From an uncultured Pelagibacteraceae bacterium (GTDB lineage: Bacteria; Pseudomonadota; Alphaproteobacteria; Pelagibacterales; Pelagibacteraceae): DNA of 36,709 nucleotides. The stretch lies in assembly GCA_902510495.1 (NCBI GenBank), contig CABXBX010000003.1:1-36709 (forward strand), in the 5' to 3' direction. Shown one piece after another: positions 1 to 9,556 of the stretch. Within the stretch, counting starts at the first letter, position 1; every line of letters starts with the position of its first letter. Under the pieces are notes generated by a model. It saw only the letters and a list, made by a program, of their open reading frames with translations, was not told the origin of the DNA and ran no database searches. The translations under genes were made by a program, and so were the position numbers.

Positions 1-2
1 GT

Positions 3-98
3 ATTCATAAAGATGAAATAAAAGAAATGGGTATTGAAAAAACTTCGAAATCATATGAAGCAATTTGTAATTATATTCAATCAGAATTAAAATGGTAA
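3..98 (+). CDS. 3' end of an upstream gene, possibly a HAD-IIA family hydrolase (partial at window edge)
   Basis: Open frame from base 3 reads IHKDEIKEMGIEKTSKSYEAICNYIQSELKW*; its stop overlaps the ribF ATG. The HAD-IIA assignment rests on a GIH-like motif and the usual ribF neighbour, so it is tentative. Confidence 0.5.
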   Translation: MHKDEIKEMGIEKTSKSYEAICNYIQSELKW

Positions 99-1015
99 AA
101 TTATACAATAATTTTAAAATCTTAAATCAACACAAAAAATCAATAATATTAATTGGAAATTTTGATGGACTCCATAAAGGTCATCAAAAACTATTTAATA
201 TTGCAAAAATTTATAAAAAGAAAAACTTTTTAAGCATTGGTGTTTTAACTTTTGAACCAATGCCAAAAATGTATTTTAATGATAAAATAAAAAACTTTAG
301 AATATCTAATTTGCATCAAAAAATAAATCATTTAAATAAGCTCAAGGTAGATTTTATCATTACAAAAAAATTTGATAAAACTTTTTCAAAAACAAAGTCA
401 ATAACTTTTATTAAAGAAATAATAGGAAAAAAACTAAAACCAAAATTTATTTTTGTTAGTAATAATTTTAAATTTGGAAATAAAAGAGAAGGAAATGTTA
501 GAGAATTAATAAAAAACGAAATAAAATACAATTACAGAATAGTTAATCCGCAACCATCACTTATTAAGAAAAAAATAATTTCATCATCTTTAATAAGAAA
601 ATATTTACAAAATGGTAAATTGAAAGAAGCTAATAAACTTTTAAAAAGAAATTGGTCTATAATAGGTAATGTCCAAAAGGGAAAACAATTAGGAAAAAAA
701 ATTGGTTTCCCAACTGCTAACATAGATATTAAAGACTATATTTTGGCTAAACCAGGTGTATATGCTATAAAAGCTAAAATACAAAAAAGTTCAAATTATA
801 TTAAAGGTATCGCTAATCTAGGATATCGACCAACTTTTAATGGAAAAAAAATATTATTAGAGGTTCATTTATTTAATTTTTCTGGAAATTTATATAATAA
901 GTATTTAACTATTGAATTTTTAAAGTTTATCAGAAAAGAGAAAAAATTCAAAAATGTAGAACAACTAAAAAAACAGATTAAAATTGATCTTTTAATTGCA
1001 AAAAAAACAAAATGA
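92..1015 (+). CDS. ribF: Bifunctional riboflavin kinase / FAD synthetase
   Basis: N-terminal nucleotidyltransferase motif (IGNFDGLHKGHQKL) and C-terminal riboflavin kinase motif (GKKIGFPTANI, PGVYA). Confidence 0.95.
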   Translation: MVKLYNNFKILNQHKKSIILIGNFDGLHKGHQKLFNIAKIYKKKNFLSIGVLTFEPMPKMYFNDKIKNFRISNLHQKINHLNKLKVDFIITKKFDKTFSKTKSITFIKEIIGKKLKPKFIFVSNNFKFGNKREGNVRELIKNEIKYNYRIVNPQPSLIKKKIISSSLIRKYLQNGKLKEANKLLKRNWSIIGNVQKGKQLGKKIGFPTANIDIKDYILAKPGVYAIKAKIQKSSNYIKGIANLGYRPTFNGKKILLEVHLFNFSGNLYNKYLTIEFLKFIRKEKKFKNVEQLKKQIKIDLLIAKKTK

Positions 1016-3726
1016 GTAAAGCCCAAATAAATTTACCTAAAACAGCTTTTTCAATGAAAGCTAACTTGCCTGTAAAAGAGCCCCAGATATTAGAACTCTG
1101 GAATAAAATGAATCTTTATCAAGAATTAAGAAATAATAGAAAAGGAAAAGAGAAATTTATTCTTCATGATGGGCCACCTTATGCAAATGGTAATATTCAT
1201 ATGGGCACTGCTTTGAACAAAATTTTGAAAGATATAATCATAAAGTTTCATCAGATGAATGGAAAAGACTCAGTTTATGTCCCAGGATGGGATTGCCATG
1301 GTTTGCCTATTGAGTGGAAAATAGAAGAACAATATAAAAAAAATAAAAAAAATAAAAATGAAGTTCCAATTGTAGAATTTAGAAAAGAATGTCGAGCTTT
1401 CGCGGAGAAATGGATCGAAGTTCATAAAAAACAATTTAAAAGATTGGGTGTTGTTGGTGATTGGGAAAATTATTATTCAACAATGAGTTTTGATGCTGAG
1501 GCTCAAATTGTAAGAGAACTTGGGAAGTTTTTAAAAGAAGGAAGTCTTTATAAAGGCTTTAAACCAGTCTTGTGGTCTACTGTAGAAAAAACAGCTTTAG
1601 CAGATGCAGAGGTAGAATATCAAGATCATAAATCAGATACGATATATGCATGCTTTCCAGTAAAATCATCCAATATTAAGGATTTAAAAAATTGTGATGT
1701 TGTAATTTGGACCACTACTCCTTGGACTATCCCTGCAAATAAAGCTTTAGCTTACAACGAAAGTTTAGATTATTTGTTAATTGAAATTAATGATAAAAAT
1801 GAGTTTGAAAACAAAAGGATTATTATTGCTGAGGCATTACTAGATTCAGTAATCAAAGATTGTAAAATAAAAAATTTTAAAAATTTAAAGAAATTTAAAG
1901 GTAAAGATTTCAAAGATACAGTTTGTAACCATCCTTTTTTCAGTCTTGGTTATGATTATGATATACCTATGCTAGAAGCACGTTTTGTGACAACTGAACA
2001 AGGAACTGGTATTGTTCATTGTGCTCCAAGTCATGGACCAGATGATTTTAATCTATGTCTAAATAATGGAATAAAAGCAATAGAAACAGTCGATGGAGAT
2101 GGAAGATACACCAATAATGTTGCTTTATTTGAAGGGATGCATATTTTTAAGTCTAATCCTGTCGTAATTGAGAAACTCAAAGAACAAAAAAAACTTTTAT
2201 CAAACAGTGAGTTAGTTCATTCTTATCCACATTCTTGGAGATCAAAAGCTCCGTTAGTCCACAGAGCGACACCACAATGGTTTATTTCAATGGAAAGTCA
2301 TAAACTAAGAAGCAAAGCCTTAAAAGCAATAGATGATACAAATTTTTACCCAAGCAAAGGAAAAGAAAGATTAAGATCAATGATAGAGACCAGACCTGAC
2401 TGGTGTGTTTCAAGACAAAGAGTTTGGGGAGTTCCACTACCAATTTTTGTAAATAAAAAAACAAATGAAATTTTAATTGACGATGAAGTATTTAATAATA
2501 TTGCTACAATTTATGAGAAAGAGGGATCAGATTGTTGGTTCTCTGACGATCCACAAAAATTTCTTGGAAGTAAATATAAAGCAGAAGATTTTGAAAAACT
2601 TAGCGATATAGTTGAGGTTTGGTTTGATAGTGGATCTACCCATTCATTTGTATTAGAAAAAAGAAAAGATTTAAAATGGCCTGCTTCAATGTATTTAGAA
2701 GGATCTGATCAACACAGAGGTTGGTTTCATTCATCATTATTAGAATCTTGTGGGACCAGAGATAGAGCACCATTTGAGTCGATCTTATCACATGGCTTTG
2801 TTGTTGATGGCAAAGGTTTAAAAATGTCAAAATCTTTAGGTAATGTTATTGCCCCTGAAGATATATTGAAAAAATATGGTGCTGATATTTTAAGGATTTG
2901 GGTAGCTTCATCTAATTATGCTGAAGATTTAAGAATAGATTATTCTATATTAGATCAACACTCGGATTCTTATCGTAAAATAAGAAACACATTTAGATAT
3001 TTATTAGGAAATTTAAATGATAAATTTGAAGATGTAGATTTAGAAAAAATTGATGTTGAAAATTTGCCTGAACTTGAAAAATTTATACTTCATAAAATAT
3101 TCGCTTTAAATGATAGATTTAAAAAATATTTTCAAAATTATGATTTTCATAATCTTTATAAAGAGCTACTAAATTTTTGTACTGTAGATTTGTCAGCATT
3201 TTATTTTGATATCCGAAAAGACACATTATATTGTGACTCAATAAGCTCAAAAAAAAGAAAATCATCCATCATTGTATTAAATATTTTATTAAATTCATTA
3301 TTAAGGTGGTTTGCTCCAATAATTTCGTTCACCACCGAAGAAATTTATCAACTAGTTTCTAAAAAAAATAAAAGTGTTCATTTAGAAAATTTTTTAGATT
3401 TTCCAAAAAAATTTGAAAACAAAGAACTTTCAAAAAAATGGTTGGAGTTAATTAAGATAAGAGATGTATGCAACATTAGTATTGAGGAAAAAAGAGCAAG
3501 TAAAGAGATAGGCTCTAGTCTTGAAGCTGAATTAAAAATAAAGATTAATAAAAGATATAAAGAAATTTTATCAAACATTGATATATCAGAATTATGTATT
3601 GTTTCAAAAAATGATATTACTTTTGATGAACAGTCAGATATTTTAGTAGAAACTAAAAAAGCATCAGGAAATAAATGCCCTGTATGTTGGAAAATTAGTG
3701 TCGAGCCGTGTGAGAGACATCCTTAA
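1012..3726 (+). CDS. ileS: Isoleucyl-tRNA synthetase
   Basis: Class I signatures HDGPPYANGNIHMGTALNKILKD and KMSKSLGN; C-terminal Cys-rich tail CPVCWK. 4-nt overlap with ribF. Confidence 0.98.
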   Translation: MSKAQINLPKTAFSMKANLPVKEPQILELWNKMNLYQELRNNRKGKEKFILHDGPPYANGNIHMGTALNKILKDIIIKFHQMNGKDSVYVPGWDCHGLPIEWKIEEQYKKNKKNKNEVPIVEFRKECRAFAEKWIEVHKKQFKRLGVVGDWENYYSTMSFDAEAQIVRELGKFLKEGSLYKGFKPVLWSTVEKTALADAEVEYQDHKSDTIYACFPVKSSNIKDLKNCDVVIWTTTPWTIPANKALAYNESLDYLLIEINDKNEFENKRIIIAEALLDSVIKDCKIKNFKNLKKFKGKDFKDTVCNHPFFSLGYDYDIPMLEARFVTTEQGTGIVHCAPSHGPDDFNLCLNNGIKAIETVDGDGRYTNNVALFEGMHIFKSNPVVIEKLKEQKKLLSNSELVHSYPHSWRSKAPLVHRATPQWFISMESHKLRSKALKAIDDTNFYPSKGKERLRSMIETRPDWCVSRQRVWGVPLPIFVNKKTNEILIDDEVFNNIATIYEKEGSDCWFSDDPQKFLGSKYKAEDFEKLSDIVEVWFDSGSTHSFVLEKRKDLKWPASMYLEGSDQHRGWFHSSLLESCGTRDRAPFESILSHGFVVDGKGLKMSKSLGNVIAPEDILKKYGADILRIWVASSNYAEDLRIDYSILDQHSDSYRKIRNTFRYLLGNLNDKFEDVDLEKIDVENLPELEKFILHKIFALNDRFKKYFQNYDFHNLYKELLNFCTVDLSAFYFDIRKDTLYCDSISSKKRKSSIIVLNILLNSLLRWFAPIISFTTEEIYQLVSKKNKSVHLENFLDFPKKFENKELSKKWLELIKIRDVCNISIEEKRASKEIGSSLEAELKIKINKRYKEILSNIDISELCIVSKNDITFDEQSDILVETKKASGNKCPVCWKISVEPCERHP

Positions 3727-3728
3727 TA

Positions 3729-4232
3729 ATGATAAATTATCTAAAGAGAAGTTTTATAATAAATATTTTAATTGTTCTAATAATCTTTTTTCTAGATAGA
3801 TTTTCTAAAATTTTTATAATTTCATATAACGAAAAAAGTTTATCAGCGGATTTGTTTTCATCGAAATTTTTAAATATAAGTTTAATTTGGAATGAAGGAA
3901 TTGCTTTTGGGTTATTTTCCTTTGAGCAAGATCGTTTATATGATTTTTTGACAATTTTGATATCAATCGTTGTTATTGTTATTTTTTTTATGATTCTAAA
4001 GAATGATGGAATGAGAAAATCCTCTCTTTTAATGATATTAGGTGGTGCTTTAGGAAACTTGTATGATAGGATTTTTTTTAGAGCTGTTCCAGACTTTATA
4101 GACTTTCATATTGGAAATTTTCATTGGTTTATTTTCAACGTATCAGATATATTTATTTCATTAGGAGTTTTATTTTTGATTTATATGGAATTAGTTGATA
4201 ACCAAAAAGATAAAGTTAATGAAAAAAATTAA
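3729..4232 (+). CDS. lspA: Lipoprotein signal peptidase (signal peptidase II)
   Basis: Multi-TM protein with WNEGIAFGLF, GGALGNLYDR and VPDFIDFHIGNFHWFIFNVSDIFI motifs. Confidence 0.95.
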   Translation: MINYLKRSFIINILIVLIIFFLDRFSKIFIISYNEKSLSADLFSSKFLNISLIWNEGIAFGLFSFEQDRLYDFLTILISIVVIVIFFMILKNDGMRKSSLLMILGGALGNLYDRIFFRAVPDFIDFHIGNFHWFIFNVSDIFISLGVLFLIYMELVDNQKDKVNEKN

Positions 4233-4545
4233 AATATTATTATTACTTTTGATATCAATAACATTTTTAAATGCATGTAGTACAATTTCAGATGGATTTA
4301 GATCACAAAAAAAAAATAGTATTGATGAGTTTATGGTGGAAAAAAAATCACCACTTGTAATGCCACCGGATTTTGATGAGTTGCCGCTTCCTAACCAAAA
4401 TAATCAAGACCCAGAGAAAGAAAAAGAAGCAGATATTAAGTCATTAATTTCTAATAATGAAAATTCCTCAAACAATACACAAAATAGTTCTAATCAAAAT
4501 ATAAATTTTGAAAATTCAATTTTGGAAAAAATTAAAAAGAATTAA
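4219..4545 (+). CDS. DUF3035/BamF-like lipoprotein
   Basis: Lipobox signal (LLISITFLNAC) followed by DEFMVEKKSPLVMPPDFDELPLP, resembling the DUF3035/BamF family. The internal ATG at 4219 (MKKIKILLLLL) is a more plausible start than 4195; overlaps the lspA 3' end. Confidence 0.7.
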   Translation: MKKIKILLLLLISITFLNACSTISDGFRSQKKNSIDEFMVEKKSPLVMPPDFDELPLPNQNNQDPEKEKEADIKSLISNNENSSNNTQNSSNQNINFENSILEKIKKN

Positions 4546-5699
4546 TGATTTCACCTGGAATTTTTTTTAAAAATTTTAAAGCAGGAACAAAAGATTCAAA
4601 TATAAAAAAGAAATTTCAAAATTATATTGATGAAAATGAACCTGTCCTTCAATCACTAAGTAAAAATTATAAAGATGATTTTAAAAAGACAAATCTTAAA
4701 AATTATAAAAGTTATAAAGATATACGTTTAATAGGAATAGGTGGATCATCTTTAGGTTCAAAATCTATTTATAGCTTTTTAAAACATAAAATTAAAAAAA
4801 ATTTTATATTTATTAATGACTTGTCTCCAAAAAAAATAATTGATAATAAAAAAAATCATTTAAATGTAGTTGTTTCTAAATCAGGTAATACAATCGAAAC
4901 AATCGTCAATTCCAATATTTATATCCAAAAAAAAGATAAAAATATTTTTATTACTGGGGATAAAAGAAATTATTTACGTATTCTTGGTGAAAAATTAAAG
5001 GCTGAAATTATCCATCATAATAATTTTATAGGAGGAAGATATTCTGTTTTATCAGAAGTAGGAATGTTGCCAGCGGAATTAATGGGCCTAGATTCAAAAA
5101 AATTTAGACAATTTAATAATATTATAAAAAATAAAAAATATTTAAATGCTTTAATTTCAAATGTAAGTGCAACAATTAATTTAATAAAAAAAAAAAAATT
5201 TAATTCAGTTATTTTGAACTATGATAAAAAATCCAAAGATTTATTTTTTTGGTATCAACAATTAATTGCAGAAAGTCTTGGTAAAAATAATACTGGTCTA
5301 TTGCCAATCATATCAAATATGCCAAAAGATAATCATAGTGTTATGCAGCTTTATTTAGATGGTTTTAAAAATAATTTTTTTACTTTTTTTTATGTTCACG
5401 ATAATAAAAGCACAAAAATTTTAAGTAATGAAATTTTAACTTCTCATAATTTTATAAAAAAAAAGAATATTGGAAATATTATTTATGCACAAAAAAAAGC
5501 TACAGAAAAAGTTTTTAATAGTAAAAATATACCATTCAGAAGTTTTGAGATTAAAAAGAGAGATGAAAAAACTTTAGGAGAATTGTTTTGTTTTTTTATC
5601 TTAGAGACAATCTTAATTGGAAGAGCTTTAAAAGTTAACCCTTATAACCAACCAGCTGTTGAAATTATAAAAAAAGAAACAAAAAAACTTTTAAGTTAA
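4545..5699 (+). CDS. pgi: Glucose-6-phosphate isomerase, compact form (384 aa)
   Basis: IGIGGSSLGSK, VVSKSGNTIET, GGRYSVLSEVGMLPAEL, QQLIAESLGK and QPAVEIIKKETKKLL motifs. Confidence 0.88.
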   Translation: MISPGIFFKNFKAGTKDSNIKKKFQNYIDENEPVLQSLSKNYKDDFKKTNLKNYKSYKDIRLIGIGGSSLGSKSIYSFLKHKIKKNFIFINDLSPKKIIDNKKNHLNVVVSKSGNTIETIVNSNIYIQKKDKNIFITGDKRNYLRILGEKLKAEIIHHNNFIGGRYSVLSEVGMLPAELMGLDSKKFRQFNNIIKNKKYLNALISNVSATINLIKKKKFNSVILNYDKKSKDLFFWYQQLIAESLGKNNTGLLPIISNMPKDNHSVMQLYLDGFKNNFFTFFYVHDNKSTKILSNEILTSHNFIKKKNIGNIIYAQKKATEKVFNSKNIPFRSFEIKKRDEKTLGELFCFFILETILIGRALKVNPYNQPAVEIIKKETKKLLS

Positions 5700-6254
5700 A
5701 GTTCCAAAAAAAATTTTAGATATTCCATAATTCTTTTCTTCTAAAATTTTCAATTTTTTTGAAAATTTATCATTTTCTTTTCTATGTCTATGGATGATAA
5801 TTATTCCATTTTTTTTTAGAATTTTTTTCTTAGAAATATTATCAATTATGAAATCTAGCTTTTTCTCTTTAAAAGGTGGGTCTAAAAATATTAGATCAAA
5901 CTTATTTTTTAGAAATACAAAATTAAAATTATTAAATAAATTTTTTTCAATAATTTCATATTTTTTTACAATTTTTAAACTATTTAGATTTTTTTTTAAA
6001 ATTGGTAAAACACCATTATAATTTTCAACAAAAGTTACATGTTGAGTACCTCTTGATAAGCACTCCAACCCAAACGATCCAACGCCAGAAAATAAATCTA
6101 AAACTATTGATTTTTCAAAGTTTATCTTAAATTTATTTGAGTGATTTAAAATATTGAAAATTGATTCTTTTGTTAAATCTTTTAAAGGTCTTGTTTCTTT
6201 GTCTTTAGGTTCTAGAATTTTTTTACCTTTAAAATATCCACTTATTATTCTCAT
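5691..6254 (-). CDS. rsmD: 16S rRNA (guanine966-N2)-methyltransferase
   Basis: MRIISGYFKGKKI, TRPLKD, VLDLFSGVGSFGLECLSRG and LIFLDPPF motifs. Confidence 0.93.
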   Translation of the reverse strand: MRIISGYFKGKKILEPKDKETRPLKDLTKESIFNILNHSNKFKINFEKSIVLDLFSGVGSFGLECLSRGTQHVTFVENYNGVLPILKKNLNSLKIVKKYEIIEKNLFNNFNFVFLKNKFDLIFLDPPFKEKKLDFIIDNISKKKILKKNGIIIIHRHRKENDKFSKKLKILEEKNYGISKIFFGTLT

Positions 6255-7516
6255 TTTTCTATAACTTTAAAACCAATATCTTTTCTAAAAAAACCACCCA
6301 ACCAATTTAAATCTTTTAAATGGCTTAGTATATTGTCTCTAGATTGAAAAAAATTATCTGATAAGGAAACAAAATTTAATACTCTCCCCCCTGTTGCAAA
6401 AATATTATCTTTTGTTTTAGAAGTTCCAGCATGAAATAAATAATCATTAGATGAAAGCTTTAATTTATTCAAATTTTTGATTTCAACATTTTTTTCAAAA
6501 TTTTCAGGATATCCTTTTGAACATAATACAACACACAAACTTTTTTGTTTTGTCCATTCTATTTTAATTTTGTCTAGCCTATTTTCACAACAAGCATTTA
6601 AGATCTCATAAAAATCAGTTTTGAGTTTAGGAAGTAATGTTTGACATTCTGGATCACCCATTCTTACATTATATTCTATTAAATATGGTTCGTTATTATT
6701 TATCATTAATCCTGCATACAAAAAGCCTTTATAGTTTGTTTTTAAATTTTTTAATGCTTTTAAAGTTGGATTTATAATTTTATCTAAAATTTTTTTTTCT
6801 AATTCATCAGTAATTAATCTTGAAGGAGAATATGCACCCATCCCACCTGTATTTTTTCCTTTATCACCTTCAAGTGCTCTTTTATGGTCTTGAGCTGTTC
6901 CAAAGCTTTGGGTAGAAAAACCATCACTAATAATAAAAAAACTCATTTCTTCACCAGTTAAAAATTCTTCAATTAGCACATTCTTTGCTTTCCCAAATTT
7001 ACCTTCAAATATTTCTTGAACTGCTTGAATTGATTGATTTTGATTGTCACATATGTAGACACCCTTGCCAGCAGCTAGGTTGTCTGCTTTAATTACTATT
7101 GGGTATTTTGATTTAACTAAAAATTTTTTGGCTTCAATTTCACTATTAAATATTCCAAAATTCGCAGTAGGAATATCATATTTTTTACAAATATTTTTGG
7201 TAAAAATTTTAGAACCTTCTAACTGAGAAGCTATTTTATTTGGACCAAAAACCTTGACCCCAAAACTTTCAAGATAATCTGTTATACCGTCTACCAAGGG
7301 TTTCTCTGGACCAACGACGATAAGGTCTATATTTTTTTCTAAAGTGAAATTTTTTATTTTTTCAAAATCATCAGAATTTATATCTATATTTTCAGCAATT
7401 TCAGAAGTTCCAGCATTTCCTGGAAAGCAATAAATTTTACTAATTTTTTTTGACTTATTTAACGAGCAACAGATAGCATGTTCTCTGCCACCACTTCCTA
7501 TAATACCTACAATCAT
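6251..7516 (-). CDS. purD: Phosphoribosylamine-glycine ligase
   Basis: GSGGREHAI, GPEKPLVDGI, KADNLAAGKGV, GGMGAYSP and EYNVRMGDPECQ motifs. Confidence 0.97.
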   Translation of the reverse strand: MIVGIIGSGGREHAICCSLNKSKKISKIYCFPGNAGTSEIAENIDINSDDFEKIKNFTLEKNIDLIVVGPEKPLVDGITDYLESFGVKVFGPNKIASQLEGSKIFTKNICKKYDIPTANFGIFNSEIEAKKFLVKSKYPIVIKADNLAAGKGVYICDNQNQSIQAVQEIFEGKFGKAKNVLIEEFLTGEEMSFFIISDGFSTQSFGTAQDHKRALEGDKGKNTGGMGAYSPSRLITDELEKKILDKIINPTLKALKNLKTNYKGFLYAGLMINNNEPYLIEYNVRMGDPECQTLLPKLKTDFYEILNACCENRLDKIKIEWTKQKSLCVVLCSKGYPENFEKNVEIKNLNKLKLSSNDYLFHAGTSKTKDNIFATGGRVLNFVSLSDNFFQSRDNILSHLKDLNWLGGFFRKDIGFKVIEK

Positions 7517-7537
7517 GTATAAACATATAAACTATAA

Positions 7538-7735
7538 ATGAATAAAAAATTAGCAAAAATAAAATATTTACCAAATAATTTCCAAATTATTGAACCAGGT
7601 GATCATGTGATTTGCGCAGTTTCAGGAAAACTAATAAATCTTGAAAATTTAAATTATTGGAATGTTGATTTACAAGAACCTTATTATTCGTACATTGAGG
7701 CTTCACAAAAAAGGGAAGAGTTGAAGAATAAATAG
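7538..7735 (+). CDS. DUF2093-like small protein
   Basis: 65 aa with IIEPGDHVICAVSGKLINLENLNYWNVDLQEPY, resembling the alphaproteobacterial DUF2093 family. Confidence 0.75.
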   Translation: MNKKLAKIKYLPNNFQIIEPGDHVICAVSGKLINLENLNYWNVDLQEPYYSYIEASQKREELKNK

Positions 7736-7737
7736 GT

Positions 7738-8598
7738 TTATTTCCAACGATTATGTGACCAGATCCAATGTTCAGGACTTTGTAGAATCATTTCTTCAAG
7801 TATCTTATTTAATTGTAGCGTAATGTTTTCAATAGTTTCATTATCTGAAAAATTTATAGGCTCATAAACTTTCATTTTGAATTTTAGAGCTTCTTGTCTT
7901 TCAATGAATATTGGAACAATAGGGATATTGAATTTTTTAGTCAATTGCGCAGGAATAGTTGTTGTAAAGGCTTCTTTGTCAAAAAAGTTTGATTTAATAC
8001 CTTGCGATACTCTTTGGTCGATCATCAACGCAGTTGAAAAACCAACTTTATTTAATTTTATTAATTCTTTTAAACCTCCAATACCTTTTTTAATTTGGTT
8101 TTTGCAAATATACTTTTTTCTAATTCTTTCCATAATACGATTTAAAAAAATATTATTTAATGGTCTATAAATTGCAGCAATCTTTAAATCTAATTTATCA
8201 AGTTGCATTGCCATTAACTCAAAATTACTAAAATGACCTGAGATAAAAACAACTTTTTTATTATTATTTTTTATTTTTTGAAGTACTTCTAAACCTTCAA
8301 TAATTATATTCTTGCTTAGGTCTCCATTTCTAAAATTTTTCATAAAGATATATTCTGCAAATACTCTCCCATAATTATTCCACATTGATGAATTAATTTT
8401 ATTTAGTTTTTTTTGATCTATATCTGGAAATACTCTATTAATATTTTCATGGATAATTTTTCTTGATCTAAAAATAGGACCAATTAATTCAAATAATTTT
8501 CCACCAAGAAATGATGAAATTTTAACACCTAAAACCTTAAATATAAAAAAAATTATCATTATCAATATAAATTGAAAAAAATACTTAATTTTATTCAT
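7738..8598 (-). CDS. lpxL: Lipid A biosynthesis lauroyl acyltransferase (LpxL/HtrB family)
   Basis: FISGHFSNFELMAMQL (HX4D/E-type), MIDQR and PEHWIWSHNRWK C-terminus. Confidence 0.85.
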   Translation of the reverse strand: MNKIKYFFQFILIMIIFFIFKVLGVKISSFLGGKLFELIGPIFRSRKIIHENINRVFPDIDQKKLNKINSSMWNNYGRVFAEYIFMKNFRNGDLSKNIIIEGLEVLQKIKNNNKKVVFISGHFSNFELMAMQLDKLDLKIAAIYRPLNNIFLNRIMERIRKKYICKNQIKKGIGGLKELIKLNKVGFSTALMIDQRVSQGIKSNFFDKEAFTTTIPAQLTKKFNIPIVPIFIERQEALKFKMKVYEPINFSDNETIENITLQLNKILEEMILQSPEHWIWSHNRWK

Positions 8599-9556
8599 AC
8601 AGATCAGATATATCTTTTAAAAAATCTTTTTCGTTTAAAATTTCTAAGTCTACTTTAATATATTTAATTTCATTTCGTGCATCATTTTTTAATCTTATAA
8701 AGTCTTTTTCTGTAGTAATTATTCTACAATTAAGTTCATTTGAAATTGAAATAATCTCTTCAATATCATTTGTTGAATATGAGTAATGATCTGGAAACTC
8801 AATATCCTTGACTATATTTAGTTTATTATTTTTAAGCATTGAGATAAAAGTTTTGTGATTGCCGATACCAGAAAAAACTAAGAATTTGTCATTAAGATTA
8901 AAATCTTCTATATTTTTGGGAATGTATTTTCCCTGGTAAATATTTATATTTGAGTCAATTTTATAAATAAATTTTTTTATTTCATCTAAATTTTCATCAT
9001 TTCCATTAAGAAATACATTTTTATATTTTTTTATATTTTCAAAATTTTCTCTTAAAGGTCCCGAGGGGATAGTAAAACCATTACCTATCCAATTAGTGTT
9101 ATTGAAACAAACAATTCTCAAATCATAATCAATTGAGCTATCTTGTAATCCATCATCAAAAATAGCAACCTCATAACCTTCCAAATCTGCCTGAAAAAGA
9201 GCGTTTAATCTCTTTTTATTTTTGAAAAGTTTACCATTATTTTCTAATATATTTTGCTCGTCAATTTGGTCAGGATAAAATTTTTTTATAAAACAGGTTT
9301 TAATTTTCTTCTGATTTAAGATTTTATTTATTCTTAAGCTAAGAGAAGTTTTTCCAGTCCCCCCTAAATAAATATTACCAATACAAATTGTTTTGATAGA
9401 AGAAGATTTTCTTTTAACAATTATGATCTTAAACAAACTAATTAATTTAATTAAAAAAGATATTGGCCAAAGTAGATATGAATTGATGTTAGGTTCTTTA
9501 TAATCCCAGAACTTAGGTTTTTTAAATCTCATTATGTAATGATTTATCCAGTTCAT
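8591..9556 (-). CDS. lpxK: Tetraacyldisaccharide 4'-kinase
   Basis: P-loop context CIGNIYLGGTGKTSLSLRI and VAIFDDGLQD, GPLRE motifs. Confidence 0.92.
   Translation of the reverse strand: MNWINHYIMRFKKPKFWDYKEPNINSYLLWPISFLIKLISLFKIIIVKRKSSSIKTICIGNIYLGGTGKTSLSLRINKILNQKKIKTCFIKKFYPDQIDEQNILENNGKLFKNKKRLNALFQADLEGYEVAIFDDGLQDSSIDYDLRIVCFNNTNWIGNGFTIPSGPLRENFENIKKYKNVFLNGNDENLDEIKKFIYKIDSNINIYQGKYIPKNIEDFNLNDKFLVFSGIGNHKTFISMLKNNKLNIVKDIEFPDHYSYSTNDIEEIISISNELNCRIITTEKDFIRLKNDARNEIKYIKVDLEILNEKDFLKDISDLYE

Noticed and set aside
2282-2830. Minus-strand ORFs of 60 and 64 aa inside ileS
   Set aside because: Shadow ORFs opposite a conserved aminoacyl-tRNA synthetase; no motif or ribosome-binding site.
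5173-5200. Long A-tracts in pgi and elsewhere as possible slippage sites
   Set aside because: Common at this AT content and reading frames remain open; only the ctaD T7 tract coincides with a real frame break.
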